A stretch of 64,000 bases of DNA from Pseudomonadota bacterium (GTDB lineage: Bacteria > Pseudomonadota > Gammaproteobacteria > Pseudomonadales > Moraxellaceae). The notes under the pieces are model-generated. The model was not told the DNA's origin. It did not search any database and worked only from the letters and a program-made list of their open reading frames with translations. This document shows, in pieces, positions 34,515 to 43,568 of this stretch. Position numbers and translations under genes: made by a program. The DNA is taken from NCBI GenBank assembly GCA_023393635.1, contig JAEWKT010000062.1, positions 1 through 64,000 of the forward strand. The letters run 5' to 3'. Position 1 is the stretch's first letter; the number at the start of each line of letters is the position of its first letter.

Positions 34515-36488
34515 ATGATTTTGCATGTTCGCCTGTTACCGCTTGGTTTATATTTGGCCACATTTGGCTTGGGGCTAGGTTCCAATCTTTGTATTGCGAG
34601 CGATAATGAGGGCACGCCCCCTATCAGCAGGGAAAGCAGTGATCAGGGCGAAAATAACAATAAATTACGCCCTGAACTTGAGCAGCGCGCCAAGCAGCTT
34701 AAATTGGCAGAACACGTGCAATGGCGACGCCTGTTGTATTTAGCCGATCAGCCAGAACAAGATCAAAGCAGCCGTGTGAAAGAAACCAGTTTCTTTAATG
34801 CGTCTGATGGCGCAAGCAATCCGCAACATGAATTACAAGCCACGTTAAATGGTTTATTAAATCCTGTCGCATTAGCCGATCAATCGGTAGCATGTCAGTT
34901 TCCTGCACGCCGTGCATGGTTGGCCAGACAATTAAATATTGATGCCGACCAGGTTTTCCCCAAAGCCAGTTGCCCCACCTATGAGCGTTTTATTCATGAA
35001 GTAAAGCCGCATCAAATTACCTTAATTTTTGCGTCTGATTTTTTAGGCAATCCCTCATCTGCATTTGGTCATACCCTATTGCGCATTGATCAGCAAGGCA
35101 AACAGCACAGTGCATTAACAGCCTATGCCATTAATTATGAAGCCAAAACGTTGAGTGAAAATAGTGCTTCGTTTGTGTGGAAAGGCTTAACGGGCGGATA
35201 TCCTGCCGCTTTTTCGCTGCTGCCTTATTTTGAAAAAGTCAAAGAATATGGTGCCATGGAAAGCCGTGATTTATGGGAGTATCCACTGAATTTAACACCT
35301 GAAGAGTCACTTTTTTTGGTCAATCATACTTGGGAGATGCGCAATGTGCAGTTTCCCTATTATTTTCTAAGTCAAAATTGCTCGTATGAATTATTGGGTT
35401 TATTAGATATTACGCGGCCTGGGTTAAATTTACAGCAGCAGTTTGTCCATCATGTGATTCCTGCCCAGACGGTCAAAGCCATTGCCCAGCACACTGATTT
35501 AATCACTGATGTGATTTATCGGCCAGCTTTGGATACCCAATTGCATGATCAGTCGGCCCGTTATGGCCGCAAACTAAGTGTACGCGCGCATCAATTGGCC
35601 AATGATCCAGGTTTAAGCCTCCATGACTTATCCCTGACACAACAAGCGCAAGTGCAAGAAATGGCTTACGATGATTTATATATACGCTTAATGGCACGTG
35701 AGGTAGCGCAACCTGTTGCACAGCCGCACTTACGCCAGTTATTGGTGGCGCGTAGTCAAAATGGTGAACCTATACAACGTCAAGAGCTGCCCGTACCAGC
35801 CATTAACCCAGCGACTGGCCATGATTCAGCGAGGCTTCAATTGGGCGGTGGCAGGCGTCAACAACAAGATTTTGCCAGTCTGGAATGGCGTTTGGCGTAT
35901 CACGATTTGCTGGATCCAATTGGTGGTTATCGTGCAGGCACGCGCATGGATTTTTTGCGTGCTAAATTGCGCTATCAGAATGAGCGCGTGGATCTGGAAG
36001 AACTGGAATTATTAAATATTGATTCATTGACACCCGTTTCTATATTTAGCAAGCCGTCATCCTGGGGCATTCAGCTTGGCTGGCAGCAAGAGGCGGTTGA
36101 CTCAAACGGACAGTTCAGTCAGCGTGATGATCATGGTGTGTTTAACCTACAAGGCCAATATGGCTATAGCATGGGTGATTCTTTAGGCACGTTATGCTAT
36201 GCCCAGGCACAGGCCGCACTACAACTGGGCAACAACTTACAAGACCATGCGCGCTTAGGTTTTGGGCCGCGTTTAGGCTGTGTACAGCAACTTGGCAACA
36301 GCACCCGTGCATTACTTAATGTAAGCCTGCCCTATTGGTCTGACCAGCATCAGTGGCAGCTTAAAGGGCAACTTGGTATGCAGCAAGAATTCAATCGGCA
36401 ATATGGCATTCGACTATCAGCCGACTATCAACAACAAAAACAACAGCATTTTTCAGGGTTTGAAGCAGCTTTGGTGAAGTATTTTTAG
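34515..36488 (+). CDS. DUF4105 (Lnb N-terminal periplasmic domain) protein with probable C-terminal beta-barrel
   Basis: 657 residues. A signal peptide (LPLGLYLATFGLGLGSNLCIAS) comes first. The central DUF4105 domain has ITLIFASDFLGNPSSAFGHTLLRID, with the conserved Ser/Gly and His, and FPYYFLSQNCSYELLGLLD, with a conserved Cys, resembling NlpC/P60-like or lacto-N-biosidase-associated folds. The C-terminal 250 residues have alternating polar and aromatic strands ending in YF (LVKYF), as in outer-membrane barrels. The probable location is the outer membrane. Its enzymatic role is unproven. Confidence 0.82.
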   Translation: MILHVRLLPLGLYLATFGLGLGSNLCIASDNEGTPPISRESSDQGENNNKLRPELEQRAKQLKLAEHVQWRRLLYLADQPEQDQSSRVKETSFFNASDGASNPQHELQATLNGLLNPVALADQSVACQFPARRAWLARQLNIDADQVFPKASCPTYERFIHEVKPHQITLIFASDFLGNPSSAFGHTLLRIDQQGKQHSALTAYAINYEAKTLSENSASFVWKGLTGGYPAAFSLLPYFEKVKEYGAMESRDLWEYPLNLTPEESLFLVNHTWEMRNVQFPYYFLSQNCSYELLGLLDITRPGLNLQQQFVHHVIPAQTVKAIAQHTDLITDVIYRPALDTQLHDQSARYGRKLSVRAHQLANDPGLSLHDLSLTQQAQVQEMAYDDLYIRLMAREVAQPVAQPHLRQLLVARSQNGEPIQRQELPVPAINPATGHDSARLQLGGGRRQQQDFASLEWRLAYHDLLDPIGGYRAGTRMDFLRAKLRYQNERVDLEELELLNIDSLTPVSIFSKPSSWGIQLGWQQEAVDSNGQFSQRDDHGVFNLQGQYGYSMGDSLGTLCYAQAQAALQLGNNLQDHARLGFGPRLGCVQQLGNSTRALLNVSLPYWSDQHQWQLKGQLGMQQEFNRQYGIRLSADYQQQKQQHFSGFEAALVKYF

Positions 36489-36557
36489 CGGTGAAAATAT
36501 AAACTTCAGTGGCTAAAGCACTTAAAATTTAGGCCTTAGCTACTCAACAACATTGAT

Positions 36558-37466
36558 TTAAGCAAAGAAAATCAGGTAAAAAATCCCACCAAAAATCAAC
36601 CACTTCAGCACATAGTACAATTGACGATTGGTTTTCTTTAAGGCCTTCGCCCGCAAACGTACTTGATATAAATAGCGAAACGCCTTATTAATGCCGCCCG
36701 TTTGATCACCCACTTCATTGGGCGAGCTGGCTGCTGTCATCACGTTTTTGGAAAACCAGCGGTTAAACGCAGCAACCATTTTTGAGCTTAATGGCCGTTC
36801 CACATCGCAAAATAAAATAATGCGATTTTGCGATGTGGTATTTTCGGCATAATGCATAAAGGTTTCATCAAACACCACACTTTGGCCATCACGCCAGCTA
36901 TAGCGTTCACCATCGACGTCAATAAAGCAGCGGTCATCATTAGGCGTCACCAAGCCTAAGTGATAGCGCAATGAACCCGCATACGGATCACGATGACGTA
37001 CCAGACGACTCCCTGGTGGCAGCTCAGTAAACATGGCCGCTTTAATGGTGGGTAAGGTTTGCAATAAAGCTGTAGTTTTTGGGCACAATTCAGCCGCAGA
37101 AGGATGATGGCTGTCGTACCATTTTAAGTAAAAACGCTTCCAGCCTGTTTTAAAAAACGAGTTAAAACCTGCATCATTATAGGTATCAGATGCCTTGATT
37201 TCACCTTGTTGTGACAGTGCCTGTGCTTCATCACGAATCATTTCCCAGTTGGCATCTAACACTGCCAAATCATTTAAATGATTGGCTTTGGCATCAATAT
37301 AAGGCGTGTTCGGTACTTTAGAAAACAGGTACATCCAGATATTAATCGGTGCCATGATGGTTGAGTGGTCAAGTATCTGGCGTTTTAACGGCTGTTTAAC
37401 CCGCCCGCGTCGCTGCACATAAATGGCAGAAATAATAAAAATAGTCAGGATAATCCACTTGATCAT
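36558..37466 (-). CDS. LpxO-like aspartyl/asparaginyl beta-hydroxylase family dioxygenase
   Basis: 302 residues from the ATG at 37466, where an AGG lies 6 bases upstream. An ATG 18 codons earlier lacks one. An N-terminal membrane anchor (IKWIILTIFIISAIYV) and a C-terminal hydrophobic helix (WLIFGGIFYLIFFA) flank the Fe(II)/2-oxoglutarate domain. That domain has the H-x-D ligand in LVRHRDPYAGSLRYHLGL, the distal His in FDETFMHYAEN and an Arg in NRIILFCDVERP. LpxO enzymes hydroxylate secondary acyl chains of lipid A. That role is likely but not certain. Confidence 0.85.
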   Translation of the reverse strand: MIKWIILTIFIISAIYVQRRGRVKQPLKRQILDHSTIMAPINIWMYLFSKVPNTPYIDAKANHLNDLAVLDANWEMIRDEAQALSQQGEIKASDTYNDAGFNSFFKTGWKRFYLKWYDSHHPSAAELCPKTTALLQTLPTIKAAMFTELPPGSRLVRHRDPYAGSLRYHLGLVTPNDDRCFIDVDGERYSWRDGQSVVFDETFMHYAENTTSQNRIILFCDVERPLSSKMVAAFNRWFSKNVMTAASSPNEVGDQTGGINKAFRYLYQVRLRAKALKKTNRQLYYVLKWLIFGGIFYLIFFA

Positions 37467-37744
37467 GTAACACCTGCTTAAAACAGCCTTAAAAATTGGT
37501 GCAATTTTAGCATTGCTCAAGCAAAATTAATCTGGATTTAAGAAATTTCATCTCTGCTTTGAGCAGATTTAACCTGAAAAATTAACAATTAGTGACCATT
37601 GCGTCACGTCCTCAGCAATAACTATTGTCATTTCTCCCCCATCTTGTCGTAAACTTGGACAAATTTTTTTGCTGTCATTGTTTTTAATGGCAGTAACGGC
37701 GTTCCACGTCAATTTAAAAGTCCTCCAAAATAGGAGATCAGGGC

Positions 37745-39898
37745 ATGATCCACTCTGGCAATGCCATTACCGTCCAAATGCTGTCGGACGGAATAGCAGA
37801 ATTCCGCTTTGACTTGCAAGGCGAATCCGTCAACAAATTTAACCGTGCTACGGTTGAAGACTTTGCTGCCGCTATTGAAGCTGTTAAAGCCAATAACGAC
37901 GTTAAAGGTCTTATCGTGACCAGCGCAAAATCCAGCTTTATTGTCGGTGCAGATATTACCGAGTTTGGTGATAACTTTGCACAAGGTGAAGCTGCGATTG
38001 CTGAATGGTTAGAACCTGTTAACAATATTTTCTCAAGCTTTGAAGACCTGGACCTGCCAAAAGTTGCGGCCATTAATGGTATCGCACTGGGCGGCGGTTT
38101 TGAGATGTGTCTGGTATGTGACTACCGTGTGATGTCAACTGCTGCACAAGTTGGCTTGCCTGAAGTAAAGCTGGGCTTGTTCCCAGGCTTTGGCGGTACT
38201 GTTCGTTTATCACGTGTAATTGGTATTGATAACGCGGTTGAATGGATTGCCACTGGTGCCCAGAAAAAACCAGATGCTGCACTCAAAGACGGTGCGGTGG
38301 ATGCGGTGGTTGCGCCTTCAAGCCTGCAAGACGCTGCCATTGACCTGGTTAAACAAGCCATTGCTGGCCGTTTGGACTGGAAAGCCAAGCGTCAGGAAAA
38401 ATTAGAGCCAGTAAAATTAAACCCATTAGAACAAATGATGGCGTTTAACAGCTCTCGTGGGGTGGTGTTGGCCAAGGCTAATCCTGCCCAATACCCTGCC
38501 CCTAAACTGGTCTTGGATGCGCTACAGGCTTCTGCCAGCATGACCCGTGATGATGCGCTTAAAGTAGAAGCACAAGGCTTTGCTAAAGCAGCGGTTACAC
38601 CACAATCTGGTGCGTTAATTGGCTTGTTCATGAATGATCAAGTGGTTAAAAAAATCAGTAAGAAACATGAAAAAAATGCTCATCCTGTAAACATGGCTGC
38701 CGTGCTTGGCGCTGGGATCATGGGTGGTGGTATTGCTTATCAGTCTGCCAGCAAAGGCACGCCAATTATCATGAAGGATATTGGTAACCCGCAACTGGCT
38801 TTGGGCATGAAAGAAGCCAACACCTTGTTGACCAAACAGGTTGAACGCAAAAAGCTGACCCCAGCCAAAATGGGTGAAACTCTTGCCCGTATCCGCCCAA
38901 CTTTAAGCTATGACGAGTTTAAAGAAGTGGATATCGTGATTGAAGCGGTGACTGAAAATCCAAAAATCAAGGAAGCAGTATTGGCTGATGCCGAGAAATC
39001 GGTACGCGAAAACACCATTATTGCCTCTAACACCTCGACCATTTCCATTACGCGTTTGGCCAAAGCATTGCAACGTCCAGAAAATTTTGTGGGCATGCAC
39101 TTCTTTAACCCAGTGCACATGATGCCACTGGTTGAAGTCATTCGTGGTGAGAAATCATCTGACGAAGCGATTGCGACCACTGTTGCTTTGGCACAAAAAA
39201 TGGGTAAAACCCCGATCGTGGTGAATGACTGCCCAGGCTTCCTGGTAAACCGCGTATTGTTCCCTTACTTTGGTGCGTTTGACTTGTTGCTTAAAGACGG
39301 TGCAGACTTCCAGCAAATTGATAAAGTGATGGAAAAATTCGGCTGGCCAATGGGTCCTGCCTACCTGATCGACGTGGTTGGTATTGATACTGGCGTACAC
39401 GGTGCCGAGGTGATGGCGGAAGGTTTCCCTGACCGCATGAAGCCTGATTATAAAGGCGCGATTGAAATCATGTACGACAACAAGCGTCTGGGTCAGAAAA
39501 ACGACATCGGTTTTTATCAGTATGCACTGGACAAAAAAGGCAAAAAAGCCAAGAAAGTTGATCCAGCGTCTTATGAACTGATCGCGCCAATGGTCACTGG
39601 TGAAAAACGCGAGTTTGACAATCAGGAAATTATTGACCGCATGATGCTGGCTCTGTGCAACGAAACCGTTCGCTGTCTGGAAGACAACATTGTGGCTACC
39701 CCTGCTGAGGCCGATATGGCTATGATTATGGGTATTGGTTTCCCACCGTTCCGTGGTGGCCCATGCCGTTATATCGACCAGACTGGCGTGGCTGAATATG
39801 TGGCCTTGTGTGACAAATATGCCCATCTTGGCAAAGCCTATGAAGCACCACAAATGTTGCGTGATATGGCTGCCAACAACAAGAAATTTTACGGTTAA
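37745..39898 (+). CDS. fadB: fatty acid oxidation complex alpha subunit FadB
   Basis: 717 residues. The N-terminal crotonase domain has the oxyanion hole and first catalytic Glu in GGGFEMCLVCDYRV and the second Glu in LPEVKLGLFPGFGGT. From about residue 315 the 3-hydroxyacyl-CoA dehydrogenase domain has the NAD-binding AAVLGAGIMGGGIAY and the catalytic His in GMHFFNPVHMMPLVE. The enzyme carries out hydration, dehydrogenation and isomerisation of beta-oxidation intermediates. GGAG lies 8 bases before the ATG. fadA follows 12 bases downstream. Confidence 0.97.
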   Translation: MIHSGNAITVQMLSDGIAEFRFDLQGESVNKFNRATVEDFAAAIEAVKANNDVKGLIVTSAKSSFIVGADITEFGDNFAQGEAAIAEWLEPVNNIFSSFEDLDLPKVAAINGIALGGGFEMCLVCDYRVMSTAAQVGLPEVKLGLFPGFGGTVRLSRVIGIDNAVEWIATGAQKKPDAALKDGAVDAVVAPSSLQDAAIDLVKQAIAGRLDWKAKRQEKLEPVKLNPLEQMMAFNSSRGVVLAKANPAQYPAPKLVLDALQASASMTRDDALKVEAQGFAKAAVTPQSGALIGLFMNDQVVKKISKKHEKNAHPVNMAAVLGAGIMGGGIAYQSASKGTPIIMKDIGNPQLALGMKEANTLLTKQVERKKLTPAKMGETLARIRPTLSYDEFKEVDIVIEAVTENPKIKEAVLADAEKSVRENTIIASNTSTISITRLAKALQRPENFVGMHFFNPVHMMPLVEVIRGEKSSDEAIATTVALAQKMGKTPIVVNDCPGFLVNRVLFPYFGAFDLLLKDGADFQQIDKVMEKFGWPMGPAYLIDVVGIDTGVHGAEVMAEGFPDRMKPDYKGAIEIMYDNKRLGQKNDIGFYQYALDKKGKKAKKVDPASYELIAPMVTGEKREFDNQEIIDRMMLALCNETVRCLEDNIVATPAEADMAMIMGIGFPPFRGGPCRYIDQTGVAEYVALCDKYAHLGKAYEAPQMLRDMAANNKKFYG

Positions 39899-39910
39899 GG
39901 AGCTGCGTGC

Positions 39911-41086
39911 ATGAGTAATTTAAATCCACGCGATATTGTGATTGTTGATGGCGTTCGTTCGGCCATGGGCAAATCCAGAAACGGCATGTTCCGTAATGTG
40001 CGCGCTGACTCTTTATCTGCCGAGTTAGTGCGTGCACTGGTACGCCGTAACCAATTTGACGTGAATGACGTTGAAGACCTGATCTGGGGCTGTGTCAACC
40101 AGACTTTAGAGCAAGGCATGAATATTGGCCGTAACATTGGTTTGCTGGCTGACCTGCCAAAAACCGTGGCTGGCCAAACCGTAAACCGTTTGTGTGGTTC
40201 ATCCATGCAGGCCATTCATACTGCGGCTGCCCAGATTGCCACCAACCAGGGTGATATTTTCATCGTGGGTGGTGTTGAGCACATGGGTCACGTGGGCATG
40301 ATGCACGGGATTGATTTAAACCCTGAAGCCTCCAAGCACTATGCCAAAGCGTCTAACATGATGGGCTTAACGGCTGAAATGTTGGGCCGCATGAATGGTA
40401 TTAGCCGTGAAATGCAGGACGAGTTTGGGGTGGAATCACATCGCCGCGCCTGGGCTGCTACGCAGGAAGGCCGCTTTGCCAATGAAATTATTGGTGTGGA
40501 AGGCCACAATGCTGATGGCTTTAAAGTGTTATGCGATATTGACGAAGTGATTCGTCCAGACGCCAGCCTTGAAGCATTTGCTGCCCTGCGTCCAGTGTTT
40601 GACCCAAGTAAAGCGGGTACTGTGACTGCAGCTACATCTTCTGCCTTGTCTGATGGTGCGTCTGCCATGCTGCTGATGTCTGCTGAACGTGCCCAGTCTT
40701 TAGGCTTAAAACCACGTGCAGTGATTCGCTCTATGGCAGTTGCGGGCTGTGATGCAGCAATTATGGGTTATGGTCCAGTACCAGCCACCCAAAAAGCCCT
40801 GAAACGCGCAGGCTTAACCATCAACGATATTCAAACCGTTGAGCTAAATGAAGCATTTGCAGCGCAAGGCCTGTCTGTACTCAAAGCCCTTGGCCTGCTG
40901 GAAAAGCAGGACATCGTCAACCATAACGGTGGTGCGATTGCGCTGGGTCACCCACTGGGTTGCTCTGGTGCGCGTATTACCACTACCCTGCTAAACGTCA
41001 TGGAACAACAAGACACGCAAATTGGTCTTGCCACCATGTGTATTGGTCTGGGTCAAGGTATTGCAACTGTGATTGAACGTGTTTAA
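39911..41086 (+). CDS. fadA: 3-ketoacyl-CoA thiolase FadA
   Basis: 391 residues. The nucleophilic Cys is in NRLCGSSMQAIH. The active-site His is in GGAIALGHPLGCSGAR and the second Cys in MCIGLGQG. It is the beta subunit of the trifunctional fatty-acid oxidation complex and releases acetyl-CoA. It is co-transcribed with fadB and ends in a clear terminator. The last 43 codons of this gene recur, decayed, at 41994-42120. Confidence 0.97.
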   Translation: MSNLNPRDIVIVDGVRSAMGKSRNGMFRNVRADSLSAELVRALVRRNQFDVNDVEDLIWGCVNQTLEQGMNIGRNIGLLADLPKTVAGQTVNRLCGSSMQAIHTAAAQIATNQGDIFIVGGVEHMGHVGMMHGIDLNPEASKHYAKASNMMGLTAEMLGRMNGISREMQDEFGVESHRRAWAATQEGRFANEIIGVEGHNADGFKVLCDIDEVIRPDASLEAFAALRPVFDPSKAGTVTAATSSALSDGASAMLLMSAERAQSLGLKPRAVIRSMAVAGCDAAIMGYGPVPATQKALKRAGLTINDIQTVELNEAFAAQGLSVLKALGLLEKQDIVNHNGGAIALGHPLGCSGARITTTLLNVMEQQDTQIGLATMCIGLGQGIATVIERV

Positions 41087-41122
41087 TTGCTTTAACAGCA
41101 AACGTTTGATTTAGTTGTACCA

Positions 41123-41153
41123 AAATCCCCGTAGAAATATGGGGATTTTTTTA
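41123..41153 (+). terminator. terminator of the fadBA operon
   Basis: The stem AAATCCCC/GGGGATTT is followed by a T run on the plus strand, about 40 bases after fadA. A diverged second copy of this hairpin, with the same loop GTAGAAAT, lies at 42154-42185. Confidence 0.85.
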
Positions 41154-41178
41154 TTAAGATAAAAAGCAAAGAACTGCG

Positions 41179-41207
41179 TTGACAATTATTTTTACTTTAA
41201 TTAAATT
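41179..41207 (+). promoter_or_regulatory. sigma-70-type promoter for the lipoprotein gene
   Basis: A perfect -35 box TTGACA (41179-41184) and a -10-like TAAATT (41202-41207) are spaced by 17 bases. The lipoprotein ATG lies 17 bases downstream at 41224. Confidence 0.5.
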
Positions 41208-41223
41208 TTTTGGATAACCTATT

Positions 41224-41922
41224 ATGTTGCCACCTTTTATTAAAACTTCACTCGTTATTGGAATTACTACGACACTATTGGCAGGATGCGCTACCAGCAC
41301 CTTAATTAATAAAGGCTCTCACACATCCACTCGCACTATCAAAACCACGTTGGTTGAAGATAACGTCATTGCGTTTGGCAAGCCTGCCCAAGCTGTACAA
41401 GGGATACCGCAAAGTAGCATTGTGATTGCAGGACAAAAAAATAGTTATATTTTGACTGAAGGCGCTGCTCAATTTGCGACCATAATTAATAAGCTTGAGC
41501 CAAAAAATATTCAAATTACCAGGTCTTTAAGCTTTTATTCTGCAAACAATGATGGGCGTTTTTCAGGCAAGTTACCGCTAACATATGTGAAGTTGCAAGA
41601 AGATATCAGCAAACAGGACTTGGAATTTTTTATTGCCAATGGTGCTGAAGAATGCTCCACTTCTAGTGATAAACGCATGAGCGCGCAACGCTTTTGTTTT
41701 AATATCAATTTGTCTGGGGTGGTGTATCCTGTTGCCAATAATTTGACAGCCCTAAAACCGTTAAGTAAGCCATACCAAGTGAGTATCTATACCACTAAAG
41801 AAGAAAGCTATAAAAGTAAATCTGGTTTAAATCCATTAGAAAAACTGGTGTTATTGCCCTTTGCCGTGGCAATTGATGTGGTGGCATTGCCGTTTGTGGC
41901 GGCTGAGAAAATTTTTGATTGA
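41224..41922 (+). CDS. putative lipoprotein, function unknown
   Basis: 232 residues. A signal peptide ends in the lipobox LLAG-C (residues 18-22), so the mature protein should carry an N-terminal lipid. The body has no motif I recognise. Two cysteines (EECSTSSDKRMSAQRFC) could form a disulfide. A hydrophobic stretch near the C-terminus (LVLLPFAVAIDVVALPFVAAEKIF) resembles the tail of small YceK-like lipoproteins. It lies between the intact fadA terminator and the decayed copy of the fadA end. Confidence 0.7.
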   Translation: MLPPFIKTSLVIGITTTLLAGCATSTLINKGSHTSTRTIKTTLVEDNVIAFGKPAQAVQGIPQSSIVIAGQKNSYILTEGAAQFATIINKLEPKNIQITRSLSFYSANNDGRFSGKLPLTYVKLQEDISKQDLEFFIANGAEECSTSSDKRMSAQRFCFNINLSGVVYPVANNLTALKPLSKPYQVSIYTTKEESYKSKSGLNPLEKLVLLPFAVAIDVVALPFVAAEKIFD

Positions 41923-41993
41923 TTGGAAGTTAATGTGAGTTATATCAGTTGAATCCCTGATCAAATACGACATGATTAACCTAGCCGTAGTGC

Positions 41994-42120
41994 GGTTGCT
42001 CTGGTGCACGTATTACTACTCTGCTGAACGTGATGGAATAACAAGACACGCAAATTGGTCTTACAACCATGTGTATTGGTTTGGGTCAGGGGGTTGCGAC
42101 CATTATTGAACGTGTTTAAC
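41994..42120 (+). pseudogene. decayed duplicate of the 3' end of fadA
   Basis: The sequence translates to GCSGARITTLLNVME, then a stop, then QDTQIGLTTMCIGLGQGVA and TIIERV followed by TAA. It aligns codon by codon with the last 43 codons of fadA at 40958-41086. One Thr codon is deleted (3 bases) and a CAA became TAA. Most other changes are silent or conservative, so the copy is old or came from a related thiolase gene. No start codon or upstream thiolase sequence is present. Identity stops abruptly at about 41994. Confidence 0.9.
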
Positions 42121-42153
42121 TCTTTTTAATAAAAGCGCTTACACCGTTTAAAA

Positions 42154-42185
42154 GAAAATCCTCGTAGAAATACGGGGATTTTTTT
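42154..42185 (+). terminator. second, diverged copy of the fadA terminator
   Basis: The hairpin AATCCTCG-TAGAAATA-CGGGGATT is followed by a T run, 35 bases after the decayed fadA tail. It has the same spacing, loop and tail as the terminator at 41123-41153. Confidence 0.8.
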
Positions 42186-42239
42186 ATAGTATAGATCCTA
42201 TAATTACTCTAATTTATAAAACTCTGGCTGGGCATACAT

Positions 42240-42824
42240 ATGGGCACATACTCAAGAGTTTCTGTCAAAATTGATGATATGGACACTATTATTAAAAAAA
42301 TTGAAACCGTTTTTAATATCGGGCGCAAAGAATTTCATGATATAGAAAAAGATTATTTGTATGATGATAAAACACAAACACTGTAAGAGGTATTCGTTAT
42401 TTCACAAGACAGTAATTTGCACTGGGTTGATGTCAGATTTCCGTTTTTAGTTAACCTTTACTATTTTGATGAGTTCCTAAGAAGGTTATCTAGTGAATTA
42501 AATACAGAAATTTTATTAGGTTACGCTCAATCTACAAGTGGCGACACCAGAGTTGCCAAATTTTCAAATGGAAAACTCGTTCTTTCCATTTATCAACAAT
42601 TAATTTCATGGATCAAACCGAGTCCAATGCTCTTGCTTGATGATTATGGTGTCGACCATTTTAAGAATTATTTTCCACCCTTACCCAAACTTGGGCAAAA
42701 TTTTGAAAATTATGAAATTCTGGATTTTGACAAGATACAGGAATTTTTTATGTATAGCGGTAGAACCTATGAATATTTAGGTGATGAATATGAGAAATAT
42801 TTACATCTTGAATGGTTAATATAG
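42240..42824 (+). pseudogene. unknown gene interrupted by one in-frame stop codon
   Basis: A 48-codon frame from the ATG at 42240 (MGTYSRVSVKIDDMDTIIKK) ends at TAA 42384-42386. The same frame then continues open for 146 codons to 42824 (EVFVISQDSNLHWVDVRFPFL ... LEWLI). Without the stop the product would be about 194 residues. It is strongly AT-rich with many Asp, Tyr, Phe and Lys residues, unlike its neighbours. I do not recognise the family. The composition and the adjacent toxin-antitoxin pair suggest a mobile or immunity-type cargo gene. Translation from the TTG at 42417 alone is conceivable but less likely. Confidence 0.65.
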
Positions 42825-42832
42825 AAAAAACT

Positions 42833-43234
42833 TTAACTCAACTCCACCACTACCCCATCCAAACCTTTCGCTTTCTTGGCAAACTTGGCATCAAAAGTCA
42901 CAAACGCCTGATAATCTTGTGAACGTATCGCATGCAAACTATCGGCAAAATCCAGCCCTTGTTCGTAATAATCTAATGCGTGCATGACACGTGCATGATC
43001 TTCCACCTCAACATGGGCAAAACCCAACAGCATACGGTAAACCTGCAAAATATCAGCACGATCCAGTTTGTAAAAACCGCGCATCACCCATTCAAACTCC
43101 AGAATGACCGTAATCGGGATATAAGCAGGCTGTTGTAAAATTTCGATGGCTTTAGGACGCTGTTTAGCTGCTTGCTCATCATCAGGGTCATCAATAAAAA
43201 ATCGTGCCAGAATATTGGTATCAATTGCTTTCAT
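42833..43234 (-). CDS. VapC-type PIN-domain toxin (ribonuclease)
   Basis: 133 residues. The four acidic PIN residues are visible: Asp in MKAIDTN, Glu in LEFEWVM, Asp in GLDFADSLHA and Asp in FVTFDAKFAKKA. VapC toxins are Mg-dependent endonucleases that cleave tRNA or rRNA. The gene overlaps the antitoxin gene by 14 bases, the standard antitoxin-toxin order. It ends 8 bases from the stop of the broken gene on the other strand. Confidence 0.92.
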   Translation of the reverse strand: MKAIDTNILARFFIDDPDDEQAAKQRPKAIEILQQPAYIPITVILEFEWVMRGFYKLDRADILQVYRMLLGFAHVEVEDHARVMHALDYYEQGLDFADSLHAIRSQDYQAFVTFDAKFAKKAKGLDGVVVELS

Positions 43235-43484
43235 TATAGTTTTCTACCATGTCAGCGGCGTTAAAATCGTCTAGGCTTCTTTTCTGACCAGAGCTTTTAA
43301 CTTTGATTAAACCTGCACATGCTGCAACATCCCGCACAGGTGTTACAGATGCATTAAGCTTTAAAATTAAGCCTTGTTCACTTTCAACTATTTCAAGTTG
43401 TGAACCTGCTTTTAAACCAAAACGCTTACGGATTTTGACAGGCAGTACAATTTGTCCTTTAGAGGACACCGTTAAAATGGTCAT
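43221..43484 (-). CDS. AbrB/MazE-type antitoxin (VapB)
   Basis: 87 residues. The N-terminal swapped-hairpin DNA-binding motif is SSKGQIVLPVKIRKRFGLKAG. The C-terminal half is the toxin-binding tail (SLDDFNAADMVENYNESN). It should neutralise the PIN toxin and repress the operon. GAGGAG lies about 10 bases before the ATG. The likely operator is just upstream at 43517-43529. Confidence 0.9.
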   Translation of the reverse strand: MTILTVSSKGQIVLPVKIRKRFGLKAGSQLEIVESEQGLILKLNASVTPVRDVAACAGLIKVKSSGQKRSLDDFNAADMVENYNESN

Positions 43485-43516
43485 GTTGTTTACTCCTCTG
43501 CTAAAGCTTAAATTAT

Positions 43517-43568
43517 CTTACTTAGTAAGCCTAGCATAATTGTAAGACTAAAACATCATCAATAAGTT
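43517..43568 (-). promoter_or_regulatory. promoter and palindromic operator of the vapBC-type operon
   Basis: On the minus strand a -35-like TTGATG and a -10-like TATGCT (43533-43538) are separated by 18 bases. Right after the -10 lies the 6-1-6 palindrome CTTACT-T-AGTAAG (43517-43529). Its place over the start site is what autoregulation by the antitoxin-toxin complex would require. Confidence 0.5.

Noticed and set aside
41099..41111. Perfect palindrome CAAACGTTTG just after fadA, similar to a PsrA/FadR-like operator
   Set aside because: It lies downstream of the operon, not in a promoter, and no matching site was seen before fadB. Chance is more likely.
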